A DNA stretch of 64,000 nucleotides from Rudaea cellulosilytica DSM 22992 (lineage in GTDB: Bacteria; Pseudomonadota; Gammaproteobacteria; Xanthomonadales; Rhodanobacteraceae), in NCBI RefSeq assembly GCF_000378125.1, contig NZ_KB899242.1, forward strand, positions 744,001-808,000. Reading direction: 5' to 3'. The position numbers and the translations under genes were made by a program. The first letter of the stretch is position 1; each line of letters begins with the position of its first letter. Shown in pieces: positions 1 to 6,934 of this stretch. Under the pieces are notes generated by a model that worked only from the letters and a program-made list of their open reading frames with translations, made no database searches and was not told the origin of the DNA.

Positions 1-860
1 CCGTCGTCGCCGAGCTGGTCGAACTGCTCGGCCTGGAACGCCTGGAAGACAACCTGTTCCGCGGCCAGAGCCGCGACATCGGCACGCGCTACGTGTTCGG
101 CGGCCAGGTGCTCGGGCAGGCCCTGTCGGCAGCGCAGCAGACGGTCGAGGATCATCGCGGTGCGCATTCGCTGCATGCCTACTTCCTGCGCGCCGGTGAC
201 ATCGGCGCGCCGATCGTCTACAACGTAGAGCGTACACGCGACGGGCGCAGTTTTTCCACGCGCCGCGTGATCGCGATCCAGCATGGCGAGCAGATCTTCA
301 ACTGCACGGTCTCGTTCCAGATCGAAGAGCCCGGCTTCGAGCATCAGATGGCGATGCCGAACGTGCCGCAGGCAGACGCGCTGCCATCGCGCAAGGTCCT
401 CTCGCCCGACGAACTCGAGAAGCTGCCGCCGAAGCTGCAACGCTGGCTCGGCAGCAAGGGACCGTTCGAACTACGCTACGTCGAGCCGCGCGACGAATTC
501 AATCCGGGCAAGCTCGATCCGGTGCAGCACATCTGGTTCCGCCTCGTCGACCGCATCGGCGACTCGCCCACGCTGCATCGCGCGATGGTCGCCTACGCCT
601 CTGATTTCAACCTGATCGGCTCTGCGATGCTGCCGCACGGCATTTCCTGGCTGACCGGCAAGGTCCAGCTCGCCAGCCTCGACCATGCGATGTGGTTTCA
701 TCGCCCGTTCCGCGCCGACGAGTGGCTGCTCTACTCGCTCGACAGCCCGACCGCGCAGGGCGCACGCGGGCTCGCGCGCGGGCAGATCTTCTCCGCCGAC
801 GGCCGCCTCGTCGCCTCCACGGCACAGGAAGGCATGATGCGATTGGCGGAGGGCAAGTAA
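1..860 (+). CDS. tesB: Acyl-CoA thioesterase II, 5' end outside window
   Basis: Hydrolyses acyl-CoA to free fatty acid and CoA in the cytoplasm. The frame is open from base 3, and the residues encoded before the first internal GTG (LLGLERL, LFRGQS) match the TesB N-terminus, so only a few codons are missing. The double hot-dog fold signature is clear: VFGGQVLGQAL near the start, FSTRRV in the first half, YASDFNLIG carrying the family's catalytic Asp, LDHAMWFHRPF, and a C-terminal STAQEGMMR that supplies the Thr/Gln of the Asp-Thr-Gln triad. Length and motif order agree with the E. coli enzyme of about 286 residues. Nothing suggests it is co-transcribed with the next gene, which follows after an 87-bp spacer containing hairpins. 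Confidence 0.95.
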   Translation, partial: VVAELVELLGLERLEDNLFRGQSRDIGTRYVFGGQVLGQALSAAQQTVEDHRGAHSLHAYFLRAGDIGAPIVYNVERTRDGRSFSTRRVIAIQHGEQIFNCTVSFQIEEPGFEHQMAMPNVPQADALPSRKVLSPDELEKLPPKLQRWLGSKGPFELRYVEPRDEFNPGKLDPVQHIWFRLVDRIGDSPTLHRAMVAYASDFNLIGSAMLPHGISWLTGKVQLASLDHAMWFHRPFRADEWLLYSLDSPTAQGARGLARGQIFSADGRLVASTAQEGMMRLAEGK

Positions 861-867
861 ATGACGA

Positions 868-921
868 GATCGACAAACGATCATCCTTGATCGCAAGATC
901 AACAAACGGTCATCCTGACCG
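868..921. repeat. Tandem paired-hairpin repeat, copy 1
   Basis: Two tandem units of about 28 bp, both of the form GATC-RACAAAC-hairpin. The first hairpin has stem CGATCA (878-883) and TGATCG (888-893) around a TCCT loop. The second has stem CGGTCA (907-912) and TGACCG (916-921) around TCC. The stems differ between units but stay complementary, while the ATCC core is kept. CTTCTCAA follows. A related copy lies on the other side of the DUF2007 gene at 1359-1418. Confidence 0.6.
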
Positions 922-947
922 GGCTTCTCAACGAACATCAGACCATC

Positions 948-1343
948 ATGAGGCAGATTTACACATCCGGGCGCAACGAGAACGTCGATCGCGTCGTCGC
1001 GCTGCTGCGCGAAGCCGGCATCGAGACCTCAGTGACGAACCGCAGCAACTACAAGGGCCACGACTACAAGGGGCCGAGCTACTCGTCGAAATCCGGCCGC
1101 GACGACTGGGCGCAGGTGTGGGTCGTGCACTCGGATGACCAGACGCGCGCACGCGCGCTGCTGCGTGAAGTCGGCATTGAACCACCGACACGCTATGCCG
1201 AGGAACTGGAAGCGTCGCGCGGCAAGGAGCGCACGCCCGAACAGCGTCGATCGCGCTTCGTCTGGAACATGCGCACTCTGCTGCTGGCAGCGATCGTGCT
1301 GCTGCTGATAGTCAACTGGCTCGGCATCATCAAGATTTTTTAG
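948..1343 (+). CDS. DUF2007-type membrane-anchored protein
   Basis: A 131-residue protein. The N-terminal ~75 residues (MRQIYTSGRNENVDRVVALL onwards) form the small ferredoxin-like DUF2007 'putative signal transducing' fold, with a typical WAQVWVVHSDDQTRARALL stretch. A charged linker (about 78-103) leads to one C-terminal transmembrane helix at about 107-128 (LLLAAIVLLLIVNWLGII). It is therefore probably a tail-anchored inner-membrane protein with its domain in the cytoplasm. Xanthomonad homologues are often named 'pathogenicity-like', but no biochemical role is established. No good ribosome-binding site precedes ATG 948. The gene stands alone between two copies of the paired-hairpin repeat. 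Confidence 0.8.
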   Translation: MRQIYTSGRNENVDRVVALLREAGIETSVTNRSNYKGHDYKGPSYSSKSGRDDWAQVWVVHSDDQTRARALLREVGIEPPTRYAEELEASRGKERTPEQRRSRFVWNMRTLLLAAIVLLLIVNWLGIIKIF

Positions 1344-1358
1344 GAACCGGTTATTTTT

Positions 1359-1418
1359 GCGATCGCCCTTGATCGCGAGAATCAAAAAAGCGGTTATCCA
1401 TGGCCGCACTTCTCAATA
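1359..1418. repeat. Paired-hairpin repeat, copy 2
   Basis: Related to the element at 868-921. The first hairpin is GCGATC (1359-1364) with GATCGC (1371-1376). The second is GCGGTTA (1390-1396) with TGGCCGC (1401-1407), containing two G-T pairs, around a TCCA loop. ACTTCTCAATAAA follows, compared with GCTTCTCAACGAA in copy 1. It lies between the DUF2007 gene and the HAD phosphatase gene. Base changes that keep pairing suggest that the structure is what is conserved. Confidence 0.55.
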
Positions 1419-1443
1419 AAATCTTTCCTCAGGATTTGTTCCC

Positions 1444-2121
1444 GTGAACCGACCCAAGACCCCCTTCCTGTTCGACCTCGACGGCACCCTGATCGACAGC
1501 GTCTACCAGCACGTGCTCGCCTGGAAGACCTCGCTCGATGCGGAAGACATCAATATTCCGGTCTGGAGCATCCATCGCAAGATCGGCATGTCCGGCGGCC
1601 TGTTCACCAATATCCTGCTGCGCGAAACCGGACTCGACGCCACGCCCGAGCGCCTCGAACGCCTGCGCCGTAATCATGCCGCCGCGTACAAGGAACTCTC
1701 CGGCAGCGTGCGTCCGCTGCCCGGCGCGCGCGAGCTGCTCGACTACCTCACCGAACAGGGCAATCCCTGGGCGATCGCGACCAGCGGACGCATGGAAACC
1801 GCCGGGTCCAATCTCGCTGCGCTCGGCATCGACCCGGCCAAGGTGACCGTGGTCACGCGCGACCAGGTCAAGTACGCCAAGCCCGACCCGGACTTGTTCC
1901 TGACTGCAGCCGAGCGCCTCGGCGTCGACATCCGCGATTCGCTCGTGCTCGGCGACAGCATCTGGGACATGATCGCGGCCAAGCGCGCGCGCGGCCTTGG
2001 CGTCGGCCTGCTCTCGGGCGGCTACGGCGAGGACGAACTGAGCAAGGCCGGTGCGTTCCGCGTCTATGCCGACCCGGCTGACCTGCTGCTGCACATCGAC
2101 GAGGTTGCGGCACGGGCTTAA
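1444..2121 (+). CDS. HAD-superfamily phosphatase (phosphoglycolate phosphatase-like)
   Basis: A 225-residue cytoplasmic HAD hydrolase starting at GTG 1444. Motif I is FDLDGTLIDS (nucleophile Asp11, acid/base Asp13), motif II is the ATSG stretch near residue 118, motif III Lys lies in KYAKPDPDLF, and motif IV is LGDSIWDM with Mg-binding acids. The four-helix cap between motifs I and II (RKIGMSGGLFTNILLRETG) is of the Gph/beta-phosphoglucomutase subclass I type. It should hydrolyse a small phosphomonoester. The substrate cannot be told from sequence, and no metabolic neighbour helps. The second hairpin-repeat copy and ~25 bp precede the start. Confidence 0.88.
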   Translation: MNRPKTPFLFDLDGTLIDSVYQHVLAWKTSLDAEDINIPVWSIHRKIGMSGGLFTNILLRETGLDATPERLERLRRNHAAAYKELSGSVRPLPGARELLDYLTEQGNPWAIATSGRMETAGSNLAALGIDPAKVTVVTRDQVKYAKPDPDLFLTAAERLGVDIRDSLVLGDSIWDMIAAKRARGLGVGLLSGGYGEDELSKAGAFRVYADPADLLLHIDEVAARA

Positions 2122-2236
2122 CGCATCGTGTTTGGCTCACCCGACGCGGATCGATAGGGATTCGCCTTCAGCCCGGCTCCCGGTCATTCCTTGCTTGCTG
2201 GGGCGCGTGATCGCACCCCTACAACGCCGCGGATGG

Positions 2237-2255
2237 GGGGATGTAAACTATCCCC
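2237..2255 (+). promoter_or_regulatory. Hairpin or leaderless promoter abutting bpt start
   Basis: GGGGAT (2237-2242) and ATCCCC (2250-2255) form a perfect 6-bp stem that ends immediately before ATG 2256 and includes the only purine-rich stretch that could act as Shine-Dalgarno. The loop contains TAAACT (2244-2249), which could also be a -10 hexamer placing the transcript start on the ATG itself, making a leaderless message. The two readings are alternatives, and neither is proven. Confidence 0.35.
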
Positions 2256-2963
2256 ATGAAGTCGGAAACCGTCCGCCTGTTTCAGACCTTGCCGCACCCG
2301 TGCGGCTACTTCGCCGAGCGGACGGCGCAGAACCTCGTCATCGATCCTTCCGCACCGCACCTGCCGCGTATGTACGCGCACGCGCTGACGCGCGGCTATC
2401 GCCGCGCTGGCGGCCATGTCTACCATCCGCAATGCCCACAGTGCCGCGCTTGCGTGCCGGCGCGCATCGCGGTCGCGCAGTTCGAACCCGACCGCAGCCA
2501 GCGGCGCAATCTCAAGCGCAACGCCGACCTTGCGCTGAGCATCGAGCCTGCGCGCTACAGCCACGAATACTTCAGCCTATACCGGCGCTATCTCGATGCG
2601 CGCCACGCGGGCGGCGGCATGGACAACCCCGATCCGCAGGACTTCAGCCGCTTCCTCTACACCGCCTGGAGCCCGACCTCGTTCATCGAGCTGCGCGACG
2701 CCGGCGGCGAGCTATGCGCCGTGGCGGTCACCGACATCACCGCGACCGGAATGTCGGCCGTGTATACTTTTTACGACCCAGCCTTCGAGGCGCGCGGACT
2801 CGGCACCCACGCTATCCTGCGCCAGATCGAACTCGCGCGCGAACGCGGCCTGCCGCACCTCTACCTCGGCTACTGGATCGAGGGCCACCCGAAGATGGAC
2901 TACAAGACGCGCTTCCAGCCGCTGGAATTGCTGACGTCCGAAGGCTGGAAAACTTCCGCTTAG
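2256..2963 (+). CDS. bpt: Aspartate/glutamate leucyltransferase
   Basis: A bacterial protein transferase of the Ate1/Bpt family, 235 residues, the usual length. Members transfer leucine from Leu-tRNA to proteins with N-terminal Asp or Glu, marking them for ClpS/ClpAP degradation (N-end rule). The N-terminal half has HPCGYFAERTAQNLVIDP and a cysteine cluster in YHPQCPQCRACVPARI. The C-terminal half has the GNAT-like fold with TDITATGMSAVYTFYDP, GLGTHAILRQIELAR and LYLGYWIEGHPKMDYK. It is convergent with the next gene, with a single base between the two stop codons. Start-proximal signals are unusual (hairpin or leaderless). Confidence 0.93.
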   Translation: MKSETVRLFQTLPHPCGYFAERTAQNLVIDPSAPHLPRMYAHALTRGYRRAGGHVYHPQCPQCRACVPARIAVAQFEPDRSQRRNLKRNADLALSIEPARYSHEYFSLYRRYLDARHAGGGMDNPDPQDFSRFLYTAWSPTSFIELRDAGGELCAVAVTDITATGMSAVYTFYDPAFEARGLGTHAILRQIELARERGLPHLYLGYWIEGHPKMDYKTRFQPLELLTSEGWKTSA

Positions 2964-2964
2964 A

Positions 2965-3279
2965 TCAATCCTGCGCTGCGGGTACTGCTGGCACCACCAT
3001 CTTCTTGCGCAGCCCGAATCCGAAATCGTGATCGCTGTGCAGCGAGACGACAAGACGGATGAACGCGTGCGGCAGCATGAGCTCCGCTTCGACCGCCCTG
3101 CCTTCGCCGTCGCGGCCCTGCACGGTCAAGGTAAAGAATGGCCCTGCCGGATCGATTTCCGAGCAGACGATGTGCGGTCCGACCGCGGGTACGTCGGTAA
3201 GGTAAGGCTTGATCACTGCGCCAAGCGTGTCGATCGCCTGCGGAAACAGGAATACAGCGAAACTGGTTGCATCGTTCAT
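2965..3279 (-). CDS. Conserved hypothetical protein
   Basis: A 104-residue soluble protein without signal peptide or membrane segment. It begins MNDATSFAVFLFPQ and contains a central beta-rich part (PAGPFFTLTVQGRDGEGRAV) and LMLPHAFIRLVVSLHSDHDF. I do not recognise a characterised family. Codon use and base composition match the neighbours, and the strand and position, exactly back-to-back with the bpt stop, make it a credible gene. It diverges from the transglutaminase-like gene across 97 bp that must carry both promoters. Confidence 0.65.
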   Translation of the reverse strand: MNDATSFAVFLFPQAIDTLGAVIKPYLTDVPAVGPHIVCSEIDPAGPFFTLTVQGRDGEGRAVEAELMLPHAFIRLVVSLHSDHDFGFGLRKKMVVPAVPAAQD

Positions 3280-3376
3280 GCGGTTACCATTCGTTCAATT
3301 CGGTCGAGTATAGCGAAAGCGCGACGCGGGATTTCCCCTCTAGTATTCTCGACACTTCTTCCTTCGCGACGCCTTC

Positions 3377-4819
3377 ATGCTGCGCTTTCTCTGTTTCCTC
3401 GCCTTACTCCCGCTTGCCACCGCCACGCATTCCGCCGCGGTCGACGACACCTGGATGAGCGTGCTGCTCGACGGCCGCAAGATCGGCAGCATGCACACCA
3501 CGCGCAGTATTGACGGCGAGCGCGTGCGCACGACGCAGGCAATGCAGATCGAGCTCGAGCGCTCCGGCCTCAAGGTGGCACTGAGCACGAGCGAGAGCGA
3601 CGAGGAGACGCGCGAAGGCAAGCCGCTGCGCTTCGAATCGCGCACGAAAATCTCCGGCATCGAAAACGTGCAGACCGGCGTGATCGGCGCAGACGGCAAG
3701 CTCGAGGTGACGACCGAAGTCGGCGGCGCCAAGCAGGTGCGCACGCAGGTTTGGCCGCAGGGCGCGCTGCTCGCCGAAGGCCTGCGCCTGATCGAGGAAA
3801 GGCACGGACTTACGCCCGGCACGCGCTACAAGACACTTGCATTCCAGGCCGAGAATCTCGAGGCGGTCGAGGTCGACTCGCGCGTCGGCGCGCGCGAGAC
3901 GATAGACCTGCCCGACGGCAAGCGCGAACTCGTGCGCATCGAACAGACGATCGCGCTCGGCGACGCACCGACGAAAACGGTGTCGTGGGTCGAGGCCGAT
4001 TCCAGCGTGCGCAAACTGCTCGTGCCGATGATGGGCTACGAGTTGACCATGCTCGCCTGCTCGAAAGCCTGCGCGACCGCGCCGAACCAGGCATCCGACA
4101 TCCTCGTCGGCACGATGCTTGCCGCGCCGCGCGCGTTGACCGCCGACGAGCGGGCCAAGGGCATGCGCATCATCGTCAGCGCGACCGACACGAGTGGCGA
4201 CGCGCTCAAGTTCGCGACGACCGACGAGCAGCAGTTCTCCGCCGCGGCCGGCGGCAAGGTCGAGCTGCGCGTCGCGCCGGCGTCCTCCACGGGGACATCG
4301 CGCGAAGGCAAGCCGACCGCTGTCGACACGCAGCCGAACGACTGGTTGCAAAGCGCCGCACCCGAAATCGTCAAGCTCGCGCATGACGGCGCGGGCGCAG
4401 CGAAGACGCCGGCCGCGCAGATGCAGAACCTCGAGGACTTCGTGCGCCGCTTCATCCGTACCAAGGACCTCAGCGTCGGCTACGCCTCCGCGCTCGAAGT
4501 GGCGAAAAATCCGGAGGGCGACTGTACCGAACACGCCGTGCTGCTTGCCGCGCTTGGCCGCGCGCTCGGCATTCCGACGCGCGTCGTCGACGGACTCGTC
4601 TACATCGACCACTACGCGGGCAAGAACAACGTCTTCGTGCCGCACGCCTGGGCGCAAGCCTGGGTCGACGGACGCTGGCGCAGCTACGACGCCGCGCTGC
4701 AGGGCTTCGACGCCGGACACGTCGCACTGTCTACCGGCAGCGGCGATCCGTGGCGGTTCTATGCGGGTTTCAGCACGCTCGGACGCGTGCGCGTGGAGGC
4801 GGTCGAGCCGCTGCCCTGA
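3377..4819 (+). CDS. Periplasmic transglutaminase-like protein
   Basis: A 480-residue protein with an N-terminal signal peptide (MLRFLCFLALLPLATATHSA, cleavage near residue 20). Residues ~25-330 form a beta-rich region of unknown function (DDTWMSVLLDGRKIGSMH, a pattern common in this family). A transglutaminase/protease core follows near 345-460: catalytic Cys in GDCTEHAVLLAALGRALG, His in PHAWAQAWVDGRW, Asp in SYDAAL. The complete Cys-His-Asp triad suggests an active thiol enzyme, either cross-linker or peptidase, acting on an envelope protein or peptide. The real substrate is unknown. A weak hairpin follows the stop. Confidence 0.85.
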   Translation: MLRFLCFLALLPLATATHSAAVDDTWMSVLLDGRKIGSMHTTRSIDGERVRTTQAMQIELERSGLKVALSTSESDEETREGKPLRFESRTKISGIENVQTGVIGADGKLEVTTEVGGAKQVRTQVWPQGALLAEGLRLIEERHGLTPGTRYKTLAFQAENLEAVEVDSRVGARETIDLPDGKRELVRIEQTIALGDAPTKTVSWVEADSSVRKLLVPMMGYELTMLACSKACATAPNQASDILVGTMLAAPRALTADERAKGMRIIVSATDTSGDALKFATTDEQQFSAAAGGKVELRVAPASSTGTSREGKPTAVDTQPNDWLQSAAPEIVKLAHDGAGAAKTPAAQMQNLEDFVRRFIRTKDLSVGYASALEVAKNPEGDCTEHAVLLAALGRALGIPTRVVDGLVYIDHYAGKNNVFVPHAWAQAWVDGRWRSYDAALQGFDAGHVALSTGSGDPWRFYAGFSTLGRVRVEAVEPLP

Positions 4820-4882
4820 CAGCCGACGCCCTCCAACGAAATTCCTAAAAGCACCGCTACTCTCTGTTTCTAAAGAAAATTA

Positions 4883-4905
4883 CCGCCATTTCTCTGGCGG
4901 CTTTC
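4883..4905 (+). terminator. Weak terminator-like hairpin
   Basis: CCGCCA (4883-4888) pairs with TGGCGG (4895-4900) around TTTCTC, followed by CTTTC. It lies between the transglutaminase-like gene and the SPFH promoter. The stem is short and the T tract interrupted, so termination is probably partial. Confidence 0.4.
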
Positions 4906-4915
4906 AATCCATGTC

Positions 4916-4944
4916 TTGAAAATTTGATATCTTTTTGATATCGT
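4916..4944 (+). promoter_or_regulatory. SPFH operon promoter with two TTGATATC operator sites
   Basis: TTGATATC occurs twice, at 4924-4931 and 4935-4942, exactly 11 bp (one helical turn) apart in an AT-rich island. TTGAAA (4916-4921) with TATCGT 17 bp downstream could be the -35/-10, so the repeats would cover the promoter. One-turn spacing of short sites is the typical arrangement for ribbon-helix-helix repressors, and an Arc-like RHH protein is encoded in this same cluster (6160-6357). Autorepression is inferred. Confidence 0.55.
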
Positions 4945-4969
4945 ATTTTCAATCACTGGAGAAGCCACC

Positions 4970-5836
4970 ATGAACGAACGTTCCGTTTCCGCGCCGTCCG
5001 GTATACCCGCCCTGATCGGCCTGGTCGTGCTGTTGATCGCCGATATCGCCTGGCTGATTTACGGCATCCAGAATAGGGCTCCTTGGGGCATCGTCGTCGC
5101 GATCCTGGCCGGGATCGTCCTGCTGGTCAGTCTTGGCGGCTTCTTCACCGTCGCGCCGAACGAGGGCAAGGTGCTGCAGTTCTTCGGCAAGTACGTCGGC
5201 ACGGTGCGCGACGCCGGGCCGCGCTGGGCGAACCCGTTTTACAGCAAGACCGGTGTGTCGTTGCGCGTGCGCAATTTCGAATCATCCAAGCTCAAGGTCA
5301 ATGATCTCGACGGCAATCCGATCGAGATCGCTGCGGTCGTGGTCTGGCAAGTTGTCGACACCGCCGAGGCGCTGTTCCAGGTCAACGACTACGAAGACTT
5401 CGTGCACATCCAGAGCGAATCCGCGTTGCGCACGATGGCGACGAGCTACCCCTACGATTCGCACGACACAGGCGCGCTGTCGCTGCGCAGCCACGGCGTT
5501 GAAATCTCCGATCACCTGCAGAAGGAAATCCAGGATCGTCTCGCCAGTGCCGGCATGAAAGTGGTCGAAGCGCGCATCACCCATCTCGCCTTCGCGCCTG
5601 AGATCGCGCAGGCGATGCTGCAGCGCCAGCAGGCGAGCGCGATCATTGCTGCGCGCACGCGCATCGTCGAAGGCGCGGTGACGATGGTCGAGATGGCGCT
5701 CGATCAATTGTCCAAGCGCGACATCGTCCAGCTCGACGAGGAGCGCAAGGCGGCGATGGTGTCGAACCTGCTCGTCGTGCTCTGCGGCGAACGCGGCACG
5801 CAGCCGATCGTCAATACCGGCACGCTGTACAACTGA
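4970..5836 (+). CDS. SPFH/Band 7 domain protein
   Basis: A 288-residue inner-membrane protein of the stomatin/prohibitin/flotillin superfamily. Two hydrophobic segments (about residues 14-32 and 37-58) form a hairpin anchor. The SPFH domain follows from [18 protein letters not shown] to the coiled C-terminal part ([20 protein letters not shown]). Family members assemble into large oligomeric rings in membranes and act as scaffolds for proteases or transport proteins. A good Shine-Dalgarno (TGGAG) precedes ATG 4970. It is the first gene of a tight cluster with a two-span membrane protein (17-bp gap) and an Arc-type regulator, controlled by the double TTGATATC site. Confidence 0.9.
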   Translation: MNERSVSAPSGIPALIGLVVLLIADIAWLIYGIQNRAPWGIVVAILAGIVLLVSLGGFFTVAPNEGKVLQFFGKYVGTVRDAGPRWANPFYSKTGVSLRVRNFESSKLKVNDLDGNPIEIAAVVVWQVVDTAEALFQVNDYEDFVHIQSESALRTMATSYPYDSHDTGALSLRSHGVEISDHLQKEIQDRLASAGMKVVEARITHLAFAPEIAQAMLQRQQASAIIAARTRIVEGAVTMVEMALDQLSKRDIVQLDEERKAAMVSNLLVVLCGERGTQPIVNTGTLYN

Positions 5837-5853
5837 TCCCGCGGAGAAGAGCG

Positions 5854-6105
5854 ATGGACGCACGGCAACGCGAATTCTGGTTCCCCGCCAAGCGCTACGG
5901 CTGGGGTTGGGGCCTGCCGGTCGCTTGGCAAGGATGGGCAGTCCTAACCGCGTACGCCGCCCTGCTCGCTGCCGGCGCCATGCTGTTGTTGCCGGAACGG
6001 CGCGCCCTGTTCATAGCGCACGCCGCGGTCGTCACTGTGTTGCTGGTCCTGGTCTGCTGGCTCAAGGGCGAGAAGCCGCGCTGGCGTTGGGGCGACAAAG
6101 GCTGA
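5854..6105 (+). CDS. Small two-span membrane protein
   Basis: An 83-residue protein with two predicted transmembrane helices (about 26-46 and 50-69) and a basic C-terminus (KGEKPRWRWGDKG). GGAGAAGAGCG before ATG 5854 is a good ribosome-binding site. It is located 17 bp after the SPFH gene and was probably co-transcribed and co-translated with it. I recognise no named family. Its position between the SPFH protein and the RHH regulator suggests it works with the SPFH scaffold in the membrane, but this is inference only. Confidence 0.75.
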   Translation: MDARQREFWFPAKRYGWGWGLPVAWQGWAVLTAYAALLAAGAMLLLPERRALFIAHAAVVTVLLVLVCWLKGEKPRWRWGDKG

Positions 6106-6133
6106 TGCGCTCCATACCTGAAAAAATATTCGA

Positions 6134-6152
6134 ATGCCGGCTTCGCCGGCAT
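6134..6152 (+). other. Hairpin before the RHH regulator gene
   Basis: ATGCCGGC (6134-6141) and GCCGGCAT (6145-6152) form a perfect 8-bp stem with a three-base loop, seven bases upstream of ATG 6160, in the place where a Shine-Dalgarno would lie. It may lower regulator synthesis relative to the SPFH gene or act as a weak terminator. Confidence 0.4.
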
Positions 6153-6159
6153 AGCCTCC

Positions 6160-6357
6160 ATGCCGGCCGCTGACAAGAAAGCCTATCCGCTGCGCATCAA
6201 CGCCGACGTACTCGACGCCGTGCAGCGTTGGGCCGACGACGAACTGCGCAGCGTCAACGCGCAGATCGAATACGTGTTGCGCGACGCACTGCGCAAGGCG
6301 GGGCGGATCAAGGCACAATCCGCGCATGAACCGCCCGCGCCCGACTCCGCAAATTGA
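6160..6357 (+). CDS. Arc-type ribbon-helix-helix DNA-binding protein
   Basis: A 65-residue protein. [20 protein letters not shown] has the short beta-strand followed by helix of Arc/MetJ repressors, and [20 protein letters not shown] is the second helix. The family forms dimers that insert a two-stranded ribbon into the major groove, usually on short sites spaced one turn apart. The doubled TTGATATC at the head of this cluster is the obvious candidate target. There is no partner toxin next to it, so a toxin-antitoxin role is not supported. The last 32 bases overlap the start of the VanY-like gene. Confidence 0.82.
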   Translation: MPAADKKAYPLRINADVLDAVQRWADDELRSVNAQIEYVLRDALRKAGRIKAQSAHEPPAPDSAN

Positions 6358-6880
6358 TCCCGTGGCTCTCGCCCATTCCCTCGGCGTGCCGCGCGATTAC
6401 GGCCGCGTGCGTGGCCTGCGCCGCGTACGCGAACCGGCGCAGCTGGCAACCATCGGTCGGGATACGCAGGGGCGCGAGCAATACCTCGCCCCGCGCGCTG
6501 CGCGCGCGTGGGCACGCATGCGCGAGGCGGCGATGCACGACAGTGTGGAACTCGAAATCGTCTCGGCGTTCCGCGGCATCGAGTACCAGCTCGGCATCGT
6601 TCGGCGCAAGCTCGAACGCGGGCAATCGATGGACGAGATCCTGCGCGTCAGCGCCGCGCCGGGCTACAGCGAGCATCACACGGGACGCGCGCTCGACATC
6701 ACGACGCCGGGGTACACGGCGCTTGAAGAGGAATTCGAGCGCTCGCCTGCATTCGCCTGGCTGCGCAAAAATGCAAAGTTATACAAATTCTCGCTGAGCT
6801 ATCCACGCGGCAATCGCCACGGCATCGCTTACGAGCCGTGGCATTGGTGCTGGCACGAGAAATCCCCGAGACCGCGATGA
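6326..6880 (+). CDS. VanY/DdpX-like D,D-carboxypeptidase family protein
   Basis: A 184-residue zinc peptidase of the peptidase M15B/VanY family. The metal-binding signature is present as [17 protein letters not shown] (His and Asp ligands) and YEPWHWCWH (catalytic Glu and third His). Relatives cut the terminal D-Ala from peptidoglycan peptides. The coding frame starts inside the RHH gene (ATG 6326), and the N-terminus [20 protein letters not shown] has no signal peptide, so export is not explained. Either it acts on cytoplasmic muropeptides during recycling or the substrate differs. The catalytic residues look intact. Confidence 0.85.
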   Translation: MNRPRPTPQIDPVALAHSLGVPRDYGRVRGLRRVREPAQLATIGRDTQGREQYLAPRAARAWARMREAAMHDSVELEIVSAFRGIEYQLGIVRRKLERGQSMDEILRVSAAPGYSEHHTGRALDITTPGYTALEEEFERSPAFAWLRKNAKLYKFSLSYPRGNRHGIAYEPWHWCWHEKSPRPR

Positions 6881-6881
6881 A

Positions 6882-6911
6882 TGCATGGGCGCGATGAATC
6901 GCGCCCATGCA
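6882..6911. terminator. Bidirectional terminator-like hairpin
   Basis: A perfect 13-bp stem, 6882-6894 with 6899-6911, around a TGAA loop, placed between two convergent genes (VanY-like and penicillin-acylase family). There is no clear T tract on either side. The location suggests it ends both transcripts. Confidence 0.6.
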
Positions 6912-6934
6912 CAACGTCGGCGTTTACGGCTTGA

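Noticed and set aside
6160-6357. RHH protein as antitoxin of a toxin-antitoxin pair
   Set aside because: No small toxin-like gene is adjacent; neighbours are an SPFH gene cluster and a VanY-like peptidase.
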